From assembly GCA_037349315.1 (NCBI GenBank), contig JBAIAC010000003.1, positions 14,570,501 through 14,634,500 of the forward strand: a stretch of 64,000 bases of DNA, in the 5' to 3' direction. Positions 45,474-55,436 of the stretch are shown here, piece by piece. The DNA is from Chelydra serpentina (lineage: Eukaryota; Chordata; Testudines; Chelydridae). Positions within the stretch are counted from its first letter, which is position 1, and every line of letters starts with the position of its first letter. Under the pieces are notes generated by a model, which had not been told where the DNA came from, did no database searches, and worked only from the letters and a program-made list of their open reading frames with translations. A program made the translations under genes and the position numbers.

Positions 45474-46305
45474 ATGGAGCCCTCCGCGATTATCGCTGCT
45501 GTTCTGTCCGTTGTCAACACCTCGCGCCTTATCGTCCACCTTTTCCAGAGGCAGACGCTGAGAAATAGGGCGAGGACGCAATGGAAGCTCCGTGAGGACA
45601 TTAACTATGAGAGGGGAAGAGACCTCTCACAAAGCACGGGACCCCGGCCCCTTGACATCATGGTGGCAATGGGTCACGTTGATCCTGCGGAACGGCGATT
45701 CTGGGCAAGGGAAACAAGCACTGACTGGTGGGACCGCATAGTGCTGCAGGTTTGGGATGAATCCCAGTGGCTGCGAAACTTCCGGATGTGTAAGGGCACT
45801 TTCCTGGAACTTTGTGAGTTGCTGTCCCCTGCCCTGAAGCACCATGACACCTGAATGCGAGCAGCCCTGAGTATCCAGAAGCGAGTGGCCATAGCCCTGT
45901 GGAAGCTTGCAACGCCTGACAGCTACCGGTCAGTCGCGAATCAATTTGGAGTGGGCAAATCTACCGTGGGGGTTGCTGTAGACAATGCAAGTAGCCCATG
46001 CAATCGTTGACCTGCTGCTCTCAAAGGTAGTGACCCTGGGAAACGTGCAGGTGTTCATAGATGGCTTTTCTGCTATGGGATTCCCAAACTGCGGCGGGGC
46101 TATTGATGGAACTCACATCCCTATCCTTGGCCCGGACCACCAGGGCAGCCAGTACATTAACCGAAAGGGCTACTTTTCTATGGTGCTGCAAGCACTGGTG
46201 GACCATAAAGGACAGTTTACCAACATCAACGTCGGATGGCCGGGCAAGGTTCATGACGCTCGCGTTTTCAGGAACTCTGGTCTGTTTAGATGGCTGCAGG
46301 ACTGA
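45474..46305 (+). pseudogene. Harbinger DDE transposase, interrupted
   Basis: The protein would cut and join transposon ends at TWA targets. The first frame (45474-45854, 126 aa) begins with a Met after a GC-rich leader and holds the helical N-terminal region (RNFRMCKGTFLELCELL). It ends in a premature TGA at 45852-45854, after which the same frame continues (ALSIQKRVAIALWKLATPD, FGVGKSTV). A frameshift near 45980 moves the coding to the frame at 45985-46305. There GGAIDGTHIPI has the first catalytic Asp (residue 41) and PGKVHDARVFRNS the second (residue 91). The third acidic residue and its usual context (DPAYPL, then a conserved Arg/Glu region) are not found downstream. Not functional as it stands. 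Confidence 0.8.
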
Positions 46306-46588
46306 TATCACTCTGATGAGGATTATGGAGACAGACAAAGACTGCATGCTACGTGAATGCCAGCAAACCCCGGGGCCGTATGCCGCCATGCTCTGCAAGG
46401 CAATGATACCGGAGTACCTGCTGCTAGCATGGCGTGGAAAAGTATCCTACCATGGAGGAGACAATAAGGCAGCTCTCCCAGGGAACCTGATGCAAAAGCT
46501 TTCACTGTACCTCCAGGAGAGCTTCGTGGAGATCTCCAATGGGGATTTCTCCTCTATCCCCATACATATTGACAGACTTTTCGTGTAG
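46306..46588 (+). other. Open frame where the transposase C-terminus is expected
   Basis: The frame 46061-46588 stays open across here and ends in IPIHIDRLFV. Its text does not look like a Harbinger C-terminal domain: I see no DPAYPL-like motif or conserved Glu region. Either a deletion has joined other element DNA to the transposase, or this is the family's normal 3' part in an unusual form. The coding status is open. Confidence 0.35.
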
Positions 46589-46673
46589 TTGCACTGGAAA
46601 CGACTCAAAACTAAAGCACCTATGGCAAAGTAAGACATAAAAACCCATTGCTAACATACCATGCCTATCCTAT

Positions 46674-47303
46674 TCAAAATAAATGTTTAAAACACTGACC
46701 TGCTGATCCTTCACCTGATTCCTGGTCCGAGTTACTGCCTTGGGAGGGTTCATAGGGGATTTCAGTCAGGGTGATGAACAGATCCTGGCTGTTGGGGAAA
46801 TCAGCGTTGAAAGCGCTGTCAACTGCCTCGTCCTCCTCCTCTCCTTCCTCATCTTCACCGTCCACAAAAACCTCCGATGACGTGGCTGTAGATAAGACCC
46901 CGTCGTCGGAGTCCACGGACACTGGTGGGGTAGTGGTGGCAGCACCACCGAGCATGGCATGCAGTGCCTCGTAGAAACGGCATGTGTGGGGCTGGGATCC
47001 GGAGCGTCCGTTGGACTCTTTGATCTTTTGGTACGCCTGTCGCAGCTCCTTGATTTTCACGTGGCACTGCATTGCATCCCGGCTGTATCCTCTCTCTGTC
47101 ATGGCTTTTGAGATCTTCTCATAGATCTTCGCATTCCGTCTTTTCGATCGCAGCTCCGAAAGCACGGACTCATCGCCCCACACAACGATCAGATCCAACA
47201 CTTCCCGATCAGTCCATGCTGGGGCCCTCTTTCTATTCTGCGATTGCATGGTCACCTCTGCTGGACAGCTCTGCATCGTTGCCAGTGCTGCTGAGCTCGC
47301 CAT
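46674..47303 (-). CDS. Harbinger Myb/SANT-like DNA-binding protein, intact
   Basis: An uninterrupted frame of 209 codons from ATG at 47303 (start MASSAALATM) to TGA at 46674-46676. The frame is open for 18 codons further upstream, but this Met is the one I recognise from the family. Residues 27-118 form a Myb/SANT-like trihelix domain: RAPAWTDREVLDLI with Trp30, VVWGDESVLSELRSKRRNA with Trp42, ISKAMTERGYSRDAMQCH, IKELRQAYQKIKE. An acidic stretch (DGEDEEGEEEDE) follows. Such proteins are known to help the Harbinger transposase reach the nucleus and bind the ends; domesticated relatives exist in vertebrates. It lies inside the transposon, convergent with the transposase. Intactness beside a broken transposase may be chance or a recent insertion. 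Confidence 0.85.
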   Translation of the reverse strand: MASSAALATMQSCPAEVTMQSQNRKRAPAWTDREVLDLIVVWGDESVLSELRSKRRNAKIYEKISKAMTERGYSRDAMQCHVKIKELRQAYQKIKESNGRSGSQPHTCRFYEALHAMLGGAATTTPPVSVDSDDGVLSTATSSEVFVDGEDEEGEEEDEAVDSAFNADFPNSQDLFITLTEIPYEPSQGSNSDQESGEGSAGQCFKHLF

Positions 47304-47833
47304 GATGTCCACACAGGAAATGAGATTCAAACTGGCCAGACAGGAAAAGGAATTCAAATTTTCCCAGGGCTCTTCCTGTGTGGCTGTTCAGAGCATCCGA
47401 GCTTGGACTGCTGTCCAGACTGTCCACAGAGTGGTGCACTGTGGGATAGCTCCCGGAGATATTAGCATCGAATTCCGTCCACAGTAACCCAAATTCAACA
47501 TGGCCATGTCGAATTCAGCGCTACTTCCCTTGTCGGGGAGGAGTACAGAAATCGAATTAGAGAGCCGTTTATGTCAAAATAAATAGCTTCGTAATGTGGA
47601 TGGGTGCAGGGTACAATCGAGTTAACGCTGCTAAATTCGACATAAAGTCCTAGTGTAGACCAGGCCTTAGTCTAAAAATAAGTACTTTCAGGCTGAAAGC
47701 TGAAAGCATATAGCTGTTCTTGGTTCATGGAGTAACAGAAGCGATGCAACAAGGCAAACCTTGCCACCGATTTTTTTTAACTTGGAGTTCTCAAGAACTT
47801 AGTTTTTTAGTTATTCTTACAGATTTATTATAC

Positions 47834-48051
47834 CAAGGGTTCTCAAACTGGGGGTCGGGACCCCTCAGGGGATCGTTAGATAATTACATGTGGGGTCACG
47901 AGCTGTCAGCCTCCACCCGAAACCCCACTTTGCCTCCAGCATTTATAATGGTGTTAAATATATTAACATTTTTTTTAATTTATAAGGGGGGTCGCACTCA
48001 GAGACTTGCTGTGTGACAGGGCTCACCAGTACAAAAGTTTGAGAACCACTG
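47834..48051. mobile_element. hAT MITE with 8-bp TSD
   Basis: Left end CAAGGGTTCTCAAACTGGGG, right end AAAAGTTTGAGAACCACTG. The perfect TSD TATTATAC is at 47826-47833 and 48052-48059. GGGGTCGGGACCCCTC near the left end forms a hairpin. Non-coding, 218 bp. Confidence 0.92.
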
Positions 48052-48059
48052 TATTATAC

Positions 48060-50889
48060 AAACTCTCTTACATTTTAGTTTCATCTCAGAAACAGTGCGA
48101 TGACAAATGAATGACTAATGGAGGCTCTGAAGGGAAATCAAATTTAGGACTTCCATTAAATTCTCATCCTGTATGGTGATTGTAGAGATTAAGTTCCTCT
48201 CCTCGCACCCACAACCTTCTCCCGGGAACATTTCTATGTAAAGTGGATAAATATTTCTGTAATTCACAAAACCTCAAACAAATAATAGACCTCATTCTCT
48301 TTTTGCTTGCACTGATGTAAATGAGGAGTAAATCCAGAAGTAAGGGAGATGTTGCAGCAGCATAACTCTGGTGTAAATCGAAGAACAGTTCCCATTGCGA
48401 TGATAACTGTAGCTCTGAATTGTCTTGAAAACTGAACAGCACTGCAAGGCTGACTGAGCTTCCCACTAACTGCACTGCTGTTCAGATCCCCTTGCTAAGG
48501 AGTGATTTGAAGAGGACGTTCACACTGCACGTCCGGAAGACCCATGCCGAGGAGAGGTGGGGTGAGTTCAGGGGCTGCTCCAGTCTGCCCTGGGGAATAT
48601 TTTTCTGGAGTGATTTTTGCTCAGGGCAGGTAGTATTCAGCAGATACCATGACATTCGATTCCAATCTGGAATTGCTGGGTGTGATCCTCTACTGCCAGG
48701 GACAGTCCTTCACACCTGTGTAAAGTGAGGGCAAAGTGGAATTAAGACACACTGACTGGTGAGAGGAGAATCCCAATACGGTAGCACTTTACACCACGTT
48801 GCACTGGGGTAAATGGCTACAGAGAAGACAAGACAATGGAGAATCTGGCTCTTTCTCTCCTCCTTCTAGTTTTCTCTATGGACAGCGAGCCCCAAGTCAC
48901 CACCCGGAGCTATGTACAGTAGGAAACCTTTCTTAGCAGTTGACTTGTAGACATTCTGGGCACCTCCTCCTCTCCAGTCAGCTACTCGCAGGACTGCTTC
49001 AAACTAGACAATCTCAAGAGGGAGCAGCAAAGAGCACGTCAACCTTCAACGCATCTGAACACACGGTTTGTCACTTGTAGCCACAATGACACAGGTGAGC
49101 AGGGCCCACATTCAATGTCCTTTTACTACAGTAATTCCTTTCCTTTCTGCATTTTTGCTACTATGTTTTTTTTAAAAGGTTTTGAGAATGGAAAACAAAT
49201 AACTCACCCACACATCACAAACATTGAGCTACATGTCACTCTAAAAACTTGTTTGGTGACCTATCAACTGTGCTGACGTTTCCTTGCTTCACTCCAAACT
49301 TTATGTACCAGGACCGTAAAGAGTTTCTGCTTTTCATTCGCTTACATTTAGGTAAAGGGAGGAGATGGTTCCTGGTAACTGGGGCACTTGGTAACTGAGT
49401 TGAATTCTCTTATTTAATAAATAATATTTCAGAGCGTAGCAATCTTGGAAAAGTCCGCGGACAGTGCTCTTTGCAGGCACATTTCCTGCCAGGACTCCTC
49501 TGTCGTCCTGGGAAGGAGTAATTTGTGCCACCCCTTTTCACAGGGCATCACACTGGAGGCAGGCAGCTCTGTGGCTGGAGCAGGCTATGAAAGCTGAAGA
49601 GAGGCAGAGCGCATGCATGCAGCACACGGGGGTAGGCGTGTGCTGAATGGAGTGCTTGGAAATTTGCATAAACCCCGTCACCTTCATTCCAGCCCTCACT
49701 AAAACTTTCAATGAGTTATTGTGCACATTAAATTGTCATTTAATTGTGCCCAAGCACCATCATAAAAGCAAATGGAGCAAATCGAGCTGCACAAAAATGA
49801 AAAAATCCCAGACTAGCTACATGTTAAGCACAAGCTCGGCGTGGTTACTGTCACTCCCCCGAAAGGAAGGGAACTGCTCCCGTTATACTTAGCAAATGGT
49901 TTATGGGCTCCTCACTCAATCATCTGCCTTTCTGCAGCACCCAGAGACTGGCTCTTGGCCACACGGCGGCAACTTTATTGCTATTTCCACTCACGAGGGT
50001 CAGACCTGAGCCAAAAGGTCACTTGTACAAGCAAAATCAGCATCACTCACTGGCACCGTTCTACTCTTGGTATTCCAGAGAGCCTCCTCTTGTGCCTCCG
50101 TTCCAAGGAGGACATGCCAGCAGCGGCGGAGCCAGGAGTGCCCATTGCCATCAACAAAATCTCCATGAGGGGCTTCCTTGGGGGCCCCAAACTCTGCTCC
50201 CTTTGTGTCTCCGTGGTACTCAGCTTACGTGCCTGGCTGCACAGCCCCACCTCAGGGGTTCCCGATGGCTCTGTGACCCAGCCCAGGTGGGTGGGAGAGA
50301 GGGAGGTACCTGGACAAGTACCTCACTATGGACAGTCAGTAGGAGCGTGCTAATCTTCAGGGCCCTAAAGGTTAGTGCATCCTCGTGTAGTATTACTCTG
50401 CCCCTCCCACACGTAGTTCCCTCGCAGCCTTGTCTTCTCCGCTGCCCCACGTGCCAAAAGCAGTGCCTTGGAGGCCAGCCCTGCCCCCAGAGCCCTGATT
50501 GGTTGGGAAGCGGTCTGGAAATCTCACCCCTCACTCCCTGCTGCCAGCTCAGGAGGAGACCACATTGAGTGGGCTGGAGGCAGGAGCCGCTGCATGGATG
50601 CAGTAAGCCCAGAGACCAAGCTCCGGGTGAGGGGAACAGTCTGGGAGCAGCCTCCCCATGAGCTTGCATTGCACACGGGACTCATTCACAGCCCCAGAGG
50701 AGTTGCCCTAACCGGGGGCTAATGGCCTGCGGTGGGAGGGAGCACTTTGGTGATGGCATTAGAGCTCCTTTGTTAAGGATTTACAATTGCAGTAACTCTC
50801 TGTTCCATGTAGGTTTTTATACCATGCACATCACCCTAGTCTCTGAACACCTTCCTGAAGTGCATTAACCAACGTGACTAAAATCTGTC
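48060..50889. other. Repeat-poor stretch, no supported gene
   Basis: No clear transposon text. GC content rises at 49850-50720, which creates frames of 170, 221 and 149 codons on both strands. They overlap each other, have no recognisable domain and no sign of splicing structure. I treat them as chance. Confidence 0.35.
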
Positions 50890-51230
50890 ACATGCTGTTT
50901 GTTCTCCCGTCCTTTCCCCAGAGGCAGACGTGTGCCTGTAGTGGGGTGTCTTGTTTTGGTAGTTGAAATAAACATACTTGTCCCTCTGTGTTCATGCTGG
51001 AGAAGGCAAGGTCAAGGAACTGGGCCTTGCACTCGGAGCGGAAAGCAGTGAGGTCAGCCGTGGTCCTTAGTTCCTGGGGGACTTCGTTGCACAGTCTGGG
51101 GCCAGGCCCCGGAGAACGTGCTCCCTCCCATGCAGACAAGCTTCACTCTTATTGGCGAGGGTTCAGAAAAAAAGCCAGCCGAAGTGAATCTGTGTAGTGC
51201 TATAAAACATTCCCTGGAGATAAAGGGCCA
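50890..51230 (-). mobile_element. L2-type LINE, ORF2 C-terminus
   Basis: The minus frame at 50888-51139 reads GPRLCNEVPQELRTTADLTA, then FRSECKAQFLDLAFS. This matches the end of L2/Rex-type ORF2 (APRLWNSLP..LR...FKS.LKT.LF.LAF). It is a short degraded piece, related to 5990-6860. Confidence 0.6.
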
Positions 51231-51384
51231 GATTCTCCGAAGAGCTTAACACCCAACAGGAGCTGAGAACATTGGAGAACTGAAAACATTCTCAATTGAG
51301 AGCATTGAGAACAAGGGAGAATCCCCACCCCTACTGAGAACAATGGGAGCTGCTGAGTGCTTTGAAAACCATTCACCCCAATCG

Positions 51385-52153
51385 TTTCATAGATGTTAAG
51401 GCCAGAAGAGACCACTATGATTAGGGCCCTACCAATTTCAAGGCAACAAAAAATGCATCACGGACCGTGAAATAAGCCCTTTCCCGTGAAATCCGATGTC
51501 CCTTTGTTCCTAGGAGTGCCACAGCAAAGGGGGCTCCTAGATCTGGCTGGGCTGGGGAGGGACAGGACTTGTCCATCCCCTACACAGCTGCTCAGGTGGG
51601 AGGCGGGACCAGACCCACCTCCGGGTGCCTCGCGCTGCTGCAGGATACTCTGGGACTGGGCAGCAGCCCAAGAGGTTCCTGCAGCTGGAGGACACTTGTG
51701 GAGGTGGGTCCGATCTTCCCTGTGCTGCTGGGAGCGCCCCAGCAAAGGGGGCTCCTGGCTCCGACTGGGCTGGGGCGCTTGTCCATCCCCTGCACAGCTG
51801 CTCAGGAGGGGAGGGGGTGAGATCAGACCCACCTCCACCTCCAGGAACGTCCTGTGGCTGCAGGAAACTCTGCGGTTGCTACTTTCAGAGTCCAGCTCTG
51901 AAGGCAGCATAGAAGAGAGGCTGGCAATCCTATGACCCCCCCTACAACAGGTTTGCGACACATACACCCCACAATCCCCTTTTGGGTCAGGATCCCCACA
52001 GTTACACCATGAAATTTCAGATGTAAACATCTGAAAATGTGAAATGTACCAATTTTCAAATCTTATGGCCGTGAAACTGACCATAATGGACCATGAATTT
52101 GGTAGGGCCCTAACTATGATAATCTGTTCTGGCCTCCTGCATGCCACAGACCC
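51385..52153 (-). mobile_element. CR1 tail fragment split by a hAT element
   Basis: The left part GTTTCATAGATGTTAAGG and CCAGAAGAGACCACTATGAT is continued after the inserted element by AATCTGTTCTGGCCTCC and TGCATGCCACAGACC. Together they give the reverse of the CR1 3' UTR subfamily also seen at 23890-24560. The host sequence proper is only about 80 bases. Confidence 0.7.
51422..52112. mobile_element. hAT element (691 bp), 8-bp TSD
   Basis: The ends are TAGGGCCCTACCAATTTC and GAATTTGGTAGGGCCCTA. The perfect TSD ACTATGAT lies at 51414-51421 and 52113-52120. Inside is a diverged tandem duplication: 51517-51620 and 51733-51840 share GCAAAGGGGGCTCCT and CACAGCTGCTCAGG, spaced about 216 bases. The 229-codon antisense frame across it is not a transposase. 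Confidence 0.92.
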
Positions 52154-52521
52154 AGTTCATCTCACCAATCTATTGGAATTCTCCGAGGGAGTCAACAAGC
52201 ATGTGGACAAGGGGGATCTAGTGGATCTAATGTACTTGGACTTTCAGAGAACCTTCAACAAGTTCCCTCACCAAAGGCTCTTAAGCAAAGTAAGCAGTGA
52301 TGGGAAAAGAGGGAAGGTTCTCTCATGGATCAGTAACTGATTGAAATATAGGAAGCAAAGTGTAGGAATAAATGGTCAGTTTTCACTATGGAGAGAGTTG
52401 AAGAGCAGGGTCCCCCAAAGAACTGTACTGGTGCCGTTCAACATATTCATTAATGAGCTGGAAAATGGGGTGAACAGTGAAGTGGCAACAAAATGACAGC
52501 TGAAATTCAATACTGATAACT

Positions 52522-52832
52522 GCATAAGAAAGGCCATACTAGGTCAGACCAAAGGTCCATCCAGCCCAGTATCCTGTCCACCGACAGTGGCCAATACCAG
52601 GTGACCCAGAGTGAGTGGACCTAACAGGTAATGATCAAGTGATCTCTCTCCTGCCATCCATCACCCCACTCTGACAAACAGAAGCTAAGGACACCATTCC
52701 TTACCCATCCTAGTTAATAGCCATTAATGGACTTCATCTCCATGAATGTATCCAGTTCTCCTTTAAACCCTGTTATAGTCCTAGCCTTCACAGCCTCCTC
52801 AGGCAAGAAGTTCCACAGGTTGACTGTGCACT
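52522..52832 (-). mobile_element. CR1 3' tail inserted inside the CR1
   Basis: It reads in reverse ATAAGAAAGGCCATACTAGG, GTCAGACCAAAGGTCCATCC and TCCAGTTCTCCTTTAAACCC, the 3' UTR and last codons of another CR1. Its left edge interrupts LKFNTDN and its right edge is followed by CKVMHTG of the host CR1. Confidence 0.8.
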
Positions 52833-52877
52833 GTGTGCAAAGTGATGCACACTGGAAAACATAATCCCAACTCTACA

Positions 52878-54011
52878 TGTAACCCTTCTGCCCATCAGAG
52901 TTGGCAGCAACAAGGGCCGGGTTCAGTATCTAGAGGTTCCGTTCTAATAACACAATGCAAAAATGGCTCGAGCCCCCACCCAGTGACCTGGGACAAATAT
53001 ATACCACCACCACCCCCAGGCGCCTCTACTTCCCCTCTCGCAAGCACAGAGTCTGAGTGTAGCAAAAGCCTTTTACTGACACAGAGAAACGATGCAGCAT
53101 TATGTTGGGGAAACACCACAATCAGGATACATAAAACAAACCATGAACAAGAAGACCCGCCCCCCCCCGAAGCAGATTGGGCTGTGTCCTCTCCCTTTAG
53201 TTCTTGAGTCCAGCGACCCCAAGTGTCACCCAAAGTACCAAAAGTCCAACCACCCAAAAGTCCAGCCCCAGAGTTCAAAAGTTCTTTTGCAGAGTGTTAC
53301 CCCCTAGCCTGGGTGGAAATGGGGGGGGGGGGAAGGAAGAGGGAACGGTAAGGGGCACCTTACATGGTCCGAAGCCGACTACCCCGCCTCTCCATGGGGC
53401 TCCGCTCCAGTTGCCCTATGAGTCACTCTGCTCCATCCCTCAAGCCGCTCCGCTCCACCAGCCATCCTGCAAACTGCTCGCCAGCCACTCCGCTCCAGCC
53501 AGCCATCCCACGAGCCGCTCTGCCAGCAGCTCTGCTCCAGCCAGCCTGTAACTAGACTCCTAATAGACTCAAAATTAGCTCTGATAGTCTACAGTGGAGA
53601 GAGAAGAAGGTGCAATTGGCATTTAAGGCTCTTAGAAGGGGCCCATACTACAGGGTACAAATACCTGCCCCCAGCCTCTCTCAAGTCATTGAGTTTTGGA
53701 ACCCATGTCCCTTGCCTAGCGAGTGCTACTTAGTTGATGGCGAGTCCCTCCATCATAACAAAAGGCCAAGAACAGTTCCACTGTCCTTGATTCACATAAT
53801 CAGGATAATAACAGTTTATTCTTCCTGCCCCAATAACAGAGAAACTGGGGATCCCACAGCAGCCAAAGTGACCATTTGGGCTACTAAGGTCTCATGCTAG
53901 GCGGGGTGGGTGTGCCTATGCAAATGAGATCAGCCCCTGAAGTTCTTTTCCACTACTTGCCACAACTCACCACCAGATGTCAGGGTGGAGCTCATCCTGA
54001 CTCTGCTTACA
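52878..54011 (-). mobile_element. Solo LTR, minus orientation, in CR1
   Basis: The plus strand runs from TGTAACCCTTCTGCCC to CTCTGCTTACA (inverted ends TGTAA/TTACA), flanked by TACA at 52874-52877 and 54012-54015. The 4-bp duplication fits Gypsy-like elements. CR1 text on both sides joins up when it is removed. The frames inside (52833-53551) belong to no protein I recognise. Confidence 0.8.
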
Positions 54012-54745
54012 TACATATACAATTATGGGTTCTAAATTAGCTGCTACCACCCAAAAAAGAGATCTTGGGGTTACCATGGATAGTTTTCCGAACATGCCCA
54101 CTCAATGAGCAGCAGTGGTAAATAAAGCCAACAATATTAGGAACTATTAGAAAAGGGATAGAAAATAAGACAGAAAATATCATAATACTCACACTTTGAA
54201 TACTGCATGCAGTTCTGGTCACTTCATCTGAAAAAGGATAAAATGGAACTGGAATGATACAGAGAAGGGCAACAAAGATGATCCAGGGTATAGAACAGCT
54301 TCCACATGAGTAAAGACTAAAAAGAGTCGGGCTGTTCAGCTTAGTAAAGAGATGACTAAGGGGGGATATAATAGCAGTGTATAAACTCATGACTGGTGTA
54401 GCAAGAGTGCATAGAATAGTGTTATTTATCCTTTCACATAACACAAAAACCAGGGGTCACCAGAGGAAATGAACAGGCAGCAGGTTTAAAACAAACAAGA
54501 GGAAGTATTTCTTCACACAACAAACCTGTGGAACTCCTTGCCATGGGATGGCCAAAAGTATAACCGCATACTTGTGGCAGCCCTAAACCTCTGACTGCCG
54601 GAAGCCAGGAGTGGAAGCCAGGGGTGGATCACGCCATAATTTCTGGACACTCCCCCTGACACTCTGGTATGGGCCAGTCAGTGACAGGATACTGGGCAAG
54701 GCGGGCCATGATCTGACCCAGTCTGGCTGATTTTATTTTCTTATT

Positions 54746-55256
54746 TATTAGCACCCATGGTGTTCGAACAGCCAACATCTCCAAGGAACAGATGAAGAGG
54801 CTGGGACGAGGGTGCAACACTAGCCTGGAGAGGCTAAGGAAATACATTATTTAAACAGAACTAAACAAAGGAACAAATTAAATGCTGCAAATTACTCATG
54901 GACTAAAAGGGGCTGATTATTCATCTGTGATTAAAATATACGGCTGGAATAGCAACTGCTGGTGTAGTAATCAGCGAACACTATGACTATAAAAATGTAA
55001 TTCAGTTTGTGCAGCCAATTAAAGGAACATAGCCAAATAATCAACCAAAGCTGCTGACTTGTAATATAAGGTCACAGGGCAAAAATTAACACGCTCCATG
55101 AAATGACACGGATGACAAAGTGGGATCAGACTGGCACCGACCATACATTATCAGCATTGGCCATGATAGCCACACTGCCGTTAGTCATCTGGTCTAATAA
55201 GATAGTGAATCACATGCCTCGTCTCAGTAGAAACATTTTCTTTCCACTGACTGTAC
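54746..55256. other. Repeat-poor block
   Basis: At 54840-55080 the DNA is AT-rich without transposon text (AAGGAACAAATTAAATGCTG, CAGCCAATTAAAGG). It is a candidate conserved non-coding stretch. No coding frame. Confidence 0.35.
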
Positions 55257-55321
55257 AACGCGTTGCCTGTAGAAGCGACAAAGGGTCCTGTGGCACCTTA
55301 TAGACTAACAGAGGTATTGAA

Positions 55322-55361
55322 GCATAAGCTTTCGTGGGTCAATACCCACTTCTTCGGATGC
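55322..55361 (-). ncRNA. Hammerhead-ribozyme-like motif in the PLE tail
   Basis: On the minus strand: helix P1 GCAT (55358-55361) pairs with ATGC (55322-55325). Then CCGAAGAA (CUGANGA with U4 to C, plus one extra A), helix P2 GTGGGT/ACCCAC with loop ATTG, then GAAA and GCTT. AGCU of GAAAGCUU is self-complementary, so helix III could form between two molecules. The predicted cut is after position 55326. PLEs are known to carry hammerhead motifs with very short helix III. Because U4 is changed, activity of this copy is doubtful. Confidence 0.45.
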
Positions 55362-55436
55362 AAGCAGTGGAAATGTCCAGGGGCAGATATAAATGTGCAG
55401 GGAAGATTCAGGCTAGAGATAACGAGGTAAGCTTAA

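Larger units (their letters stand above)
45096..47666 (+). mobile_element. Complete PIF/Harbinger DNA transposon, TTA TSD
   Basis: 2,571 bp between TTA at 45093-45095 and TTA at 47667-47669. The ends are GGGTACGTCTACACTA and TAGTGTAGACCAGGCC, inverted with a few mismatches. It has the two-gene layout known for PIF/Harbinger: a DDE transposase on the plus strand (broken here) and a Myb/SANT-like DNA-binding protein on the minus strand (intact). The genes are convergent. CG dinucleotides are frequent. Its ends resemble the short MITEs at 22166, 30722, 31940 and 57245, so it or a relative is a likely source of transposase for them. Confidence 0.9.
52155..54745 (+). mobile_element. CR1 LINE split by a second CR1 and an LTR
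   Basis: Three segments form one CR1. Segment 1 (52155-52521) encodes TNLLEFSEGVNKHVDKGDLV, then LMYLDFQRTFNKFPHQRLL (motif A region) and LKFNTDN. Segment 2 (about 52833-52877) continues CKVMHTGKHNPNSTC. Segment 3 (54016-54745) continues RDLGVTMDSF, then GSISSHN and the CR1 3' UTR (GGCAGCAGGTTTAAAAC, GATCTGACCCAGTCTGGC). It is intron-like in layout but purely the product of nested insertion. All frames are broken. Confidence 0.85.

Noticed and set aside
46021..46398. Minus-strand frame in the transposase
   Set aside because: The plus strand has the GAIDGTHIPI and HDARVFRNS motifs; the other strand is a shadow.
49841..50669. Frames of 170, 221 and 149 codons as a host gene
   Set aside because: They overlap on both strands, have no recognisable domain, and GC content alone explains the lack of stops.
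51458..52147. 229-codon minus-strand frame as a transposase
   Set aside because: It spans a tandem duplication in a hAT element and has no DDE, BED or dimerisation motif.
51422..54011. Spliced gene suggested by interrupted CR1 reading
   Set aside because: The interruptions are a CR1 tail and an LTR with its own TSD, so they are nested insertions, not introns.
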